Below the pieces are notes generated by a model. That model searched no databases, was not told where the DNA came from, and saw only the letters and a program-made list of their open reading frames with translations. Below, piece after piece: positions 13,735 through 18,715 of a stretch of 18,715 bases of DNA (position 1 is its first letter; each line of letters opens with the position of its first letter). The position numbers and the translations under genes are program-made. Source of the DNA: Candidatus Dojkabacteria bacterium (GTDB lineage: Bacteria; Patescibacteriota; Dojkabacteria; J137); contig JAGQLF010000015.1 of the NCBI GenBank assembly GCA_020429545.1, positions 1-18,715 on the forward strand. Reading direction: 5' to 3'.

Positions 13735-15413
13735 CTAATATCTCGTATTTTTATTTGAATCTTTTTATTCCCATTCCAAATGTTTGTTCCAATGCTTCCT
13801 GCGATTTCAACAGGTGTGCTAGACTCCAGGAGCTCTCTAAATTCATAGGCTTTTCCAAAGCCAATAAATTCAAGTAGAGTAGAGGAAGGTGAAAATGCCT
13901 TTATATGCTGATTTTCCGAACCAAATGTAATAGTTCTTAAAGTTTCAGTAGGGCTAAAAAGAACTACTGGCTCAGCATTAGCTTGCCCAAAAGGAGCTAG
14001 CTCATTTAGCTCTTCAACCATTGGCAAGGATAGGTGAGAATTGTTGATTTCTGCATCAATAAATAAAATTGGTTCTAAAACAGTATCCTTTAGTTTCTTC
14101 TTAGCATGTTTTTGTAAAGCATCTTTAAATTCAGGTAGGGCAGAGTGGTTTAGAGAAAATCCCGCAGCTTCTGCATGCCCGCCGTATCTAATCAAATGCT
14201 TATCTAAATCTTTTAATGCTTTTGAAATATTGTAGCCTTCAATACTTCTTGCAGATCCTTTAATAAAATCTCCATTAGACGAAGCTACAAGTGATGGCCT
14301 AAAATACTTTTGTGTAATTTTCCCAGCAATTAAACCTAGAATACCTTCTGGCCAATCTTCTCCGTAGATAAAGTGAACTTTATTTTTTTTATCTATTTGA
14401 GCTAAGGCTAAGTCTACATATTCATGTGTTAAGTCTTGCCTTTGTTTATTAAGCATATCTAGCTTAGACGCTAATTCGTTTGCTTGTGAACTAGATTGTG
14501 TGGTTAATAATCTTACTGCATCCATTGCATGATCAATTCGTCCCGCAGCGTTGATTCTAGGTCCAAGTGCAAATCCAATATGATAAGTCGCAACCTCTCT
14601 CGGATTTACTCCAGAAACCCTCATAAGGGCTTTTAAGCCTATGTTATTTGTTTCTTTTATAAGTCTTAATCCCTCAGAAACAATTGCTCTATTTTCATCT
14701 ACTAGGGGCATAATATCGCAAACTGTTCCCATGGCTGCAAGTGGTAAATACTCACTCATATCAAACTTATTTCCGAGCAACGAATTGATCGCTATACAAA
14801 CTTTGAGGGAAACTACAGCTCCGCATATACCCGTAAATGGATAAGAGCCGTCAAGACCAGGGTGAGTAACTGCTTTAGCATATTTAGATATTCCATGCCG
14901 TCCGACAACTTCGACATCTTTGTTTTTTTCATCATTTTTATTCTCAAGAATGGTGTGATGGTCTGTAATTACGAAATCAAAGTCCTTATGGTATTTTTTC
15001 ACAATTTCAATATCTTTAATTCCACAATCAACAGTAATTATCAAATCGGCTTTCATTTCTTTAATTTGATTCATTGATTCGTCAGACAATCCATAGCCAT
15101 CTGTAAATCGGTTAGGAATAAAAGGAAGAACGTCTGCACCTAATTTTCTATATAAAAAATCCCACATTATGGATGTTGCTGTAACTCCGTCAACATCAAA
15201 ATCTCCATGAATCACAATCTTTTTCTTTTTATTTACGGCATCAAGAATTGTTTCTGCAACATTTTTCATTCCCCACATTAAAAAAGGATCATGAAGATTT
15301 TCTAGAGTAGAGTAGAGAAAGCTTTTTTTATCTTTTATTTCTCGTTGGTTAAGAATAAAGTCTAGTAAAGATTCAGAATCTCCTGGTTTTTCATCAGGCA
15401 AAACCCATTTCAT
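13725..15413 (-). CDS. recJ: Single-stranded-DNA-specific exonuclease RecJ
   Basis: A 5'-3' single-strand DNA exonuclease for recombination and repair. The DHH phosphoesterase motifs are in order: HGDFDVDGVTAT (69-80; Asp71, Asp73, Asp75), IITVDCGI (125-132, Asp129) and VITDHHTI (148-155; Asp151, His152, His153). The next motifs are GPRINAAGRID and the DHHA1 glycine-rich RYGGHAEAAGFS, followed by the OB-fold-like C-terminal region (ELAPFGQANAEPV). At 562 residues it is about the length of compact RecJ proteins. The ATG at 15413 lies about 25-30 bases downstream of an extended -10-like TGCTAAACT. Its stop codon is inside the HU terminator hairpin. Confidence 0.93.
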   Translation of the reverse strand: MKWVLPDEKPGDSESLLDFILNQREIKDKKSFLYSTLENLHDPFLMWGMKNVAETILDAVNKKKKIVIHGDFDVDGVTATSIMWDFLYRKLGADVLPFIPNRFTDGYGLSDESMNQIKEMKADLIITVDCGIKDIEIVKKYHKDFDFVITDHHTILENKNDEKNKDVEVVGRHGISKYAKAVTHPGLDGSYPFTGICGAVVSLKVCIAINSLLGNKFDMSEYLPLAAMGTVCDIMPLVDENRAIVSEGLRLIKETNNIGLKALMRVSGVNPREVATYHIGFALGPRINAAGRIDHAMDAVRLLTTQSSSQANELASKLDMLNKQRQDLTHEYVDLALAQIDKKNKVHFIYGEDWPEGILGLIAGKITQKYFRPSLVASSNGDFIKGSARSIEGYNISKALKDLDKHLIRYGGHAEAAGFSLNHSALPEFKDALQKHAKKKLKDTVLEPILFIDAEINNSHLSLPMVEELNELAPFGQANAEPVVLFSPTETLRTITFGSENQHIKAFSPSSTLLEFIGFGKAYEFRELLESSTPVEIAGSIGTNIWNGNKKIQIKIRDIRKK

Positions 15414-15485
15414 AAATCAGTTTAGGGGAAACAATTAAACTACTGCCTATAGTTTAGCATACTCAAAGTTTCGAATAATTATGAA

Positions 15486-16154
15486 CTAAGTGAGTTGTTT
15501 TAAAGATTCTGACCTTTCTTTCTCAAATTGCTCTCTTTCATCAGTTTTATACCATTTTACAAATCTTCTAAATCCAAAGAATCCAATTGCAATAACAATT
15601 AAGCCAATAACTACAGTTCTTACAATTAGCCAAATAATACTAAAAACTTTTGCTTGGTTGTATTCATCTGTAATTGGTAGTATTTCAGCAGAGCTATTCG
15701 CAGCAAAGTTTTTTCTAACTGTTGCAACTTGACCACTATCTGCACCAACAATTCTTGCAACACCATAAACTTCTGTTACACCATAACCAAGTGGCTTTAC
15801 ATCAATTGGGATAATATAGGTTTCGTTAGTCCTTACTGTCAAATTTTTTATTAGCTGATCTTCATTTGGTGCAATACTTTGACCAGAAATTGTCCAAGTC
15901 ACTCTTACACGATCAGAATTAACATTTGATTTTAAAACCATTTCAAAACGAGCTACTTTGCTAGATGGGTTTTGCACATATTCTTTAAAAGTAACTTCTA
16001 ATGCTTGGGAACTGGAGACATCTGCAGGTCTGTCCTGCTCGTATAACATTTCTTCATTTTCAATTAATTGAAGCTGTCCCTGCGCATGAATGAGTGCAGG
16101 CGACATTGAAGAAAATAATATTAAAACACCAACTAATAAAAATTTTAACTTCAT
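15486..16154 (-). CDS. Exported protein with C-terminal membrane anchor, function unknown
   Basis: 222 residues. An N-terminal signal peptide is clear (MKLKF, a hydrophobic stretch, then a likely cleavage near ALIHAQ, about residue 24). A beta-rich region of about 140 residues follows; its VTFKEYV, VARFEMVLKSN and VRVTWTISG strands suggest an Ig-like fold facing outward. A transmembrane helix at about 171-195 leads to a charged cytoplasmic tail (KWYKTDEREQFEKERSESLKQ). So it is a type I membrane protein with most of the chain outside. I do not recognise the family. The ATG directly follows a TACAAT -10 box. It is divergent from the YugP-like peptidase gene. Confidence 0.7.
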   Translation of the reverse strand: MKLKFLLVGVLILFSSMSPALIHAQGQLQLIENEEMLYEQDRPADVSSSQALEVTFKEYVQNPSSKVARFEMVLKSNVNSDRVRVTWTISGQSIAPNEDQLIKNLTVRTNETYIIPIDVKPLGYGVTEVYGVARIVGADSGQVATVRKNFAANSSAEILPITDEYNQAKVFSIIWLIVRTVVIGLIVIAIGFFGFRRFVKWYKTDEREQFEKERSESLKQLT

Positions 16155-16159
16155 AAACC

Positions 16160-16165
16160 ATTGTA
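16160..16165 (-). promoter_or_regulatory. -10 box TACAAT, leaderless start of the exported protein gene
   Basis: On the minus strand TACAAT ends 5 bases before the ATG (16154). The preceding TA and lack of any Shine-Dalgarno fit the TATAAT-N5/6-ATG arrangement seen at manC, valS and hisS. Confidence 0.5.
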
Positions 16166-16225
16166 TAGGTAGATGAATATTATTTCTAGTAGAAGCTAGG
16201 ATGATGTCGCTCCTATTTAGGAAAA

Positions 16226-16248
16226 TGATATAATTATATAGTTATAAA
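16226..16248 (+). promoter_or_regulatory. Promoter(s) of the YugP-like peptidase gene
   Basis: A perfect extended -10, TGATATAAT, lies at 16226-16234 (start site near 16241, leader about 14 bases). A second candidate, TATAAA at 16243-16248, is 6 bases before the ATG and would give a leaderless mRNA. Either or both may be used. Confidence 0.5.
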
Positions 16249-16254
16249 AATTTT

Positions 16255-16947
16255 ATGATTTTTGATCCAGTATATCTAATATTTATTATCCCAGGACTGA
16301 TTGTTGGTCTGCTAGCTCAATTCTTTTTATGGTATGCATATGGTAGATTCTCTAGGGTTTCTGCAAGTTCAGGAGTAACAGGATTTGATGCAGCAAAAAT
16401 AATTAATGAAGGAGAAGGGTTTGGAGTGGAATTTATTACAACTCCAGGAAAATTAAATGATCATTATAATCCTGTAAGCCATGTTGTGAATATTTCTAGT
16501 GATAATGCAACAAACAGTTCGGTTGCTAGTATTGCAGTTGTTGCTCACGAATTTGGACATGTGCAACAAAAAATAAATGCAAGTTCACTATTTTCAATTA
16601 GATCTGCATTGGTACCAGCTGTAAACTTAGGCTCAAATTTAGGTTATATATTAATTGTGATAGGTATAGTTTTATCTTTTTTTGAGCTATCTGTTGTAGG
16701 TCTTGCTTTATTTTCGCTAACTACAATCTTCTCTTTAGTAACACTTCCAATTGAGATTGATGCAAGTAGAAGAGGACTAAACTTACTTTTTTTCTTACTA
16801 AAAAAATATAATCTAGTAGCTGTAGATCAAATGGGTGGAGCAAGAGCCGTTTTAAGTGCTGCTGCAATGACGTATGTTGCTGCATTAATTTCATCTCTTG
16901 GGCAACTTTTATATTTCTTCATGAGAGTTCAAGGAAGTAAAAACTAG
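16255..16947 (+). CDS. Membrane zinc metallopeptidase, YugP-like family
   Basis: 230 residues. A transmembrane helix at about 6-28 is followed by a short linker (RVSASSGVTGFDAAKIINEGEG) typical of the family. The zinc-binding HEFGH is at residues 98-102 (His98, Glu99, His102), after a VAHEFGHVQQ context. A paired hydrophobic region (about 125-165) and LPIEIDASRRGL follow; the Glu of the EIDAS motif is the likely third zinc ligand. A last hydrophobic helix is at the C-terminus. The family is a neutral zinc peptidase of the inner membrane whose substrates are mostly unknown. The length is as expected. It is divergent from the exported protein gene. Confidence 0.9.
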   Translation: MIFDPVYLIFIIPGLIVGLLAQFFLWYAYGRFSRVSASSGVTGFDAAKIINEGEGFGVEFITTPGKLNDHYNPVSHVVNISSDNATNSSVASIAVVAHEFGHVQQKINASSLFSIRSALVPAVNLGSNLGYILIVIGIVLSFFELSVVGLALFSLTTIFSLVTLPIEIDASRRGLNLLFFLLKKYNLVAVDQMGGARAVLSAAAMTYVAALISSLGQLLYFFMRVQGSKN

Positions 16948-17004
16948 ATTGTAGAAGAGTAGATAGGCAGATAAGTTGAGACCTCAAATATAAGTCAGAG
17001 TGTA

Positions 17005-17066
17005 ATTAATAGTCAGTGATAGTTATTTATTGTAAGTATTGAAAATAACTATAAATTACTATTAAT
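17005..17066. repeat. 62-bp nested inverted repeat / RNA hairpin
   Basis: Outer arms ATTAATAGT (17005-17013) and ACTATTAAT (17058-17066) and inner arms ATAGTTATTT (17019-17028) and AAATAACTAT (17043-17052) are all perfect. They are separated by symmetric 5-base internal loops and a 14-base apical loop, giving 19 base pairs. There is no following T-run. The repeat is in the 256-base gap between the peptidase and TrmB-type genes. The rest of that gap holds only a GC-richer, imperfectly palindromic stretch near 17145-17175 and the downstream promoter. Confidence 0.7.
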
Positions 17067-17176
17067 AACTTAACAACATTTTAAAAGTAATACCAAACAT
17101 ATTTTCACAATCTTTAGTAGAAAATGCTTCATTGCGTTGCTTTCATCGTCGACATTGACGGTCAGTGACAATGGGG

Positions 17177-17189
17177 TGTAGAATAAAAT
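17177..17189 (+). promoter_or_regulatory. Likely -10 region of the TrmB-type regulator gene
   Basis: TAGAAT (17179-17184) and the overlapping TAAAAT (17184-17189) are both close to TATAAT and end 14-19 bases before the ATG at 17204. The transcript leader would be short and carries no ribosome-binding site. Confidence 0.35.
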
Positions 17190-17203
17190 AGTAAGAATTT
17201 TTT

Positions 17204-18082
17204 ATGAAAAGAGTAGAAACAGTTTTAAGAAAATTTGGATTAACAGATAATGAAATTAAAGTTTATCTTACTGTCCTTAAGCAAAAAGATACCAGTCATA
17301 ACAATATTTCAAAAGCATGTGGAGTTGCGAGAACTACAGTTTATGACGTTATAGATTCTTTAGAACAAAAAGACCTAGTTCAAACAATTCAGCAAGAAAA
17401 TCAAACACATATTGTACCGCAAAATCCAAATCAACTAATTATAAATGTTAAAGAAAGACTTGGTGAATTAAGAGAGCTAGAAGCTGATGTATCTTCAATT
17501 GCTGCAAATTTATTTAATAAGTTTGATAATAAAGAAGATGATTCTGATCAAAAGTTATATAAAGGATTGGAAGGCGCAAGAAAAGCATATTTTGCAGAAG
17601 ATTTTGTTACAACAACATTACCAAGACACATTATTACAGATTTGACTACTTTAAATACGTTTGGAGAAGAAGATAGGCAAAATACATATCCTTACGAAAT
17701 AAAAGAGCTAATTCCAGTTAATGATTGGGTTAAATTTACCTTAAAAAAATGGCTTAGAGATGATCCAGATTTTGTTAAAAAAAGAGAATATAGATTTATC
17801 GATAATCCAGTTTTACAACAGTACACAAGAACAACTATTTTAAGTGATAAAGTTTTACATGCTTGCGCTTTTAAAAACGAAGCGTGGGGATTAATAATTG
17901 AAAGTAAAGCATATGCAGAATCACAGCTAGCTATGTTTAACTATCTTTGGTCACAATCCGAAAAGCTTACTGTAGAAAAAATTCAATCCTGGCCAGAAAT
18001 CACTACACCAAGTGGAGTAGTAGATTCACCAAGTATTTCTATTCAAGGTGGCTCTGTTAAACGAATAACTGATGAAGAATAA
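17204..18082 (+). CDS. TrmB-family transcriptional regulator
   Basis: 292 residues. Residues about 1-75 are a winged helix-turn-helix of the TrmB type (LRKFGLTDNEIKVYLTVLKQ, then ISKACGVARTTVYDVIDSLEQKDLV as helix-turn-helix and recognition helix). A short coiled-coil (about 85-105, KERLGELRELEADVSSI) follows for dimerisation. The C-terminal ~180 residues (about 120 onward) are an alpha/beta region with many aromatic residues (YKGLEGARKAYFAEDF and later strands), similar in layout to the effector part of TrmB proteins; no sugar-binding motif is confirmed. The ligand and targets are unknown. It lies upstream of the hisS leader on the same strand, 36 bases before the leader ORF. Confidence 0.85.
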   Translation: MKRVETVLRKFGLTDNEIKVYLTVLKQKDTSHNNISKACGVARTTVYDVIDSLEQKDLVQTIQQENQTHIVPQNPNQLIINVKERLGELRELEADVSSIAANLFNKFDNKEDDSDQKLYKGLEGARKAYFAEDFVTTTLPRHIITDLTTLNTFGEEDRQNTYPYEIKELIPVNDWVKFTLKKWLRDDPDFVKKREYRFIDNPVLQQYTRTTILSDKVLHACAFKNEAWGLIIESKAYAESQLAMFNYLWSQSEKLTVEKIQSWPEITTPSGVVDSPSISIQGGSVKRITDEE

Positions 18083-18104
18083 GCTTATCTAAATAGACTA
18101 TTCA

Positions 18105-18113
18105 TGATATAAT
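18105..18113 (+). promoter_or_regulatory. Extended -10 promoter TGATATAAT of the hisS leader
   Basis: A perfect TGnTATAAT element ends 5 bases before an ATG at 18119. The expected transcript starts at or next to that ATG and reads through two short ORFs and a terminator. Confidence 0.6.
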
Positions 18114-18118
18114 TATTT

Positions 18119-18169
18119 ATGACAAATTTAAGTTTAAATACAAAAAACTTACACAAAAGCCTCATTTAA
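18119..18169 (+). CDS. Short leader ORF 1 (16 codons), probably leaderless
   Basis: The ORF reads MTNLSLNTKNLHKSLI and stops at TAA 18167-18169. Its ATG is 5 bases after the extended -10 box, as at other leaderless genes here. It has one His codon (codon 12) upstream of a histidyl-tRNA synthetase gene. Its stop codon overlaps the Shine-Dalgarno of the next small ORF, so the two could be coupled. A real peptide is unproven; the ORF may only position ribosomes. Confidence 0.4.
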   Translation: MTNLSLNTKNLHKSLI

Positions 18170-18240
18170 GGAGGATTTTTATGCTTGTCTATTTGAATGT
18201 CCTCCAACCGGAGGATTTTTTTTATTTAATTAAGCTATAA
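18168..18240 (+). CDS. Short leader ORF 2 (19 codons) with perfect Shine-Dalgarno, spanning a terminator
   Basis: AAGGAGGA (18168-18175) lies 5 bases before ATG 18181. The ORF reads MLVYLNVLQPEDFFYLIKL and ends at TAA 18238-18240. The ribosome-binding site is the only strong one noticed in the window. The terminator hairpin (18200-18223) is inside the ORF, and the ORF's stop overlaps the hisS -10 box. Translation would disrupt the hairpin. The feature start here includes the ribosome-binding site. Confidence 0.45.
18200..18223 (+). terminator. Intrinsic terminator / attenuator upstream of hisS
   Basis: TCCTCC (18200-18205), AACC loop and GGAGGA (18210-18215) are followed by eight T (18216-18223). 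The 5' arm is equally complementary to the upstream GGAGGA at 18170-18175, which is the Shine-Dalgarno of leader ORF 2. The sequence GGAGGATTTTT occurs twice, exactly 40 bases apart. An alternative, mutually exclusive fold is therefore available. Confidence 0.82.
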
Positions 18241-18241
18241 T
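18236..18241 (+). promoter_or_regulatory. -10 box TATAAT immediately before hisS
   Basis: TATAAT ends 5 bases before the hisS ATG (18247), downstream of the terminator. It would give hisS its own leaderless transcript, independent of the leader RNA. No good -35 box is visible. Confidence 0.5.
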
Positions 18242-18246
18242 AATTT

Positions 18247-18715
18247 ATGAATTTATCAAACCAACCACCAAAAGGAACAGCAGATTGGCTACCAAGCGAA
18301 TTTGCTATTCGAAAGTACATCTTCGATACATGGAGAGAAGTTTGTACGCGTTTTGGTTACGAAGAATATTTAACACCTATTATTGAATCAGCAGAAATTT
18401 ATAGAGTAAAATCAGGTGAAGATGTTGGCGGAAAAGAGTTAATGACAATGTTTGATAGAGCAGAGCGAGAATATGCAATTAGACCAGAAATGACACCATC
18501 AGTAACAAGAATGGTAAGCAAAATTTATAACGACACACCAAAGCCAATAAGACTATTTTCAATTGCTAATTATTTTAGAAACGAAAAACCACAAAGAGGT
18601 AGAAACAGAGAATTTTGGCAATTGAATTTTGATATTTTTGGATCAGATTCCATTAATGCTGATGTTGAAATTATTCAAATGGCAATTGAGATTATGAAAG
18701 CTTTTGGAGCAAGTA
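18247..18715 (+). CDS. hisS: Histidyl-tRNA synthetase, N-terminal part (runs off the window)
   Basis: 156 complete codons are visible. It is a class II synthetase charging tRNA-His. The start (QPPKGTADWLPSEFAIRKYI) is the HisRS N-terminus; KGTADW takes the place of KGTRDxxP. Motif 1 region is FGYEEYLTPIIESAEIY. RPEMTPSVTRMV (about 79-90) matches the conserved LRPExT segment, and motif 2 is FRNEKPQRGRNREFWQLNFDIFG (about 114-136). The ATG is preceded by a -10 box at 5 bases and by a terminator-containing leader, both described separately. The C-terminal part and anticodon domain are outside the window. Confidence 0.93.
   Translation, partial: MNLSNQPPKGTADWLPSEFAIRKYIFDTWREVCTRFGYEEYLTPIIESAEIYRVKSGEDVGGKELMTMFDRAEREYAIRPEMTPSVTRMVSKIYNDTPKPIRLFSIANYFRNEKPQRGRNREFWQLNFDIFGSDSINADVEIIQMAIEIMKAFGAS

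Noticed and set aside
17126..17176. Additional member of the TGTCA-type repeat family
   Set aside because: The stretch is GC-richer and contains GTCAGTGACA and CATTG...CAATG, but the inverted arms are imperfect and it does not match the two clear copies.
18119..18240. T-box riboswitch upstream of hisS
   Set aside because: The leader is only about 120 bases, with no T-box sequence (UGGNACC-like bulge) or stem I layout, and it contains ORFs with initiation signals instead.
1..18715. Possible UGA recoding (as in some CPR lineages)
   Set aside because: TGA ends the first partial gene and the ATPase gene at sensible C-termini, and no conserved domain is interrupted by TGA, so the standard code is enough.

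Overview
The window is an AT-rich stretch of bacterial chromosome, roughly one third G+C by eye. It probably comes from a Candidate Phyla Radiation (Patescibacteria) genome. Supporting signs are a lone type IV secretion-type ATPase with a divergent N-terminal domain, a 23S-rRNA-IVS/four-helix-bundle protein, a YugP-like zinc peptidase, small lineage-specific membrane proteins, short intergenic gaps and dispersed GC-rich palindromic repeats. The standard code fits: TGA acts as a stop in several genes. I cannot place it to phylum without a tree. There is no complete operon, rRNA, tRNA, CRISPR array or insertion sequence.

Layout. 1-3.0 kb: the 3' end of an unknown gene, an IscU/SufU-type Fe-S scaffold gene, an MFS transporter and a mannose-1-phosphate guanylyltransferase. 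3.0-6.5 kb: a possible toxin-antitoxin-like pair with phased repeats upstream, then a large valS. 6.5-10.2 kb: a four-helix-bundle protein, a membrane-anchored protein with an internal duplication, and a VirB4/TraG-like ATPase. 10.2-13.0 kb: a LOG-family/methyltransferase fusion, a divergent ribulose-phosphate 3-epimerase-like protein and peptide deformylase, with palindromic repeats between them. 13.0-15.4 kb: an HU-family gene with a strong terminator, converging on recJ. 15.4-18.7 kb: a signal-peptide/one-TM protein, a YugP-like peptidase, a TrmB-type regulator, an unusual leader region and the start of hisS.

Most genes are core housekeeping (translation, protein maturation, DNA repair, Fe-S assembly, sugar-nucleotide supply) and appear to be single-gene transcripts rather than one pathway. 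Several -10 boxes lie only 5-6 bases before the ATG (manC, valS, hisS, the 15486-16154 gene and a leader ORF), which implies leaderless mRNAs.

Three things stand out. First, valS carries an ASCH-like domain (GxKxxExR motif) inside its editing domain and, separately, an in-frame GC-rich double-palindrome element. Second, the region before hisS looks like a compact RNA switch: a leaderless 16-codon ORF, a perfect Shine-Dalgarno (GGAGGA) serving a 19-codon ORF, and a terminator whose 5' arm can pair with either of two identical GGAGGA copies. Third, a LOG-type phosphoribohydrolase is fused to a SAM methyltransferase.
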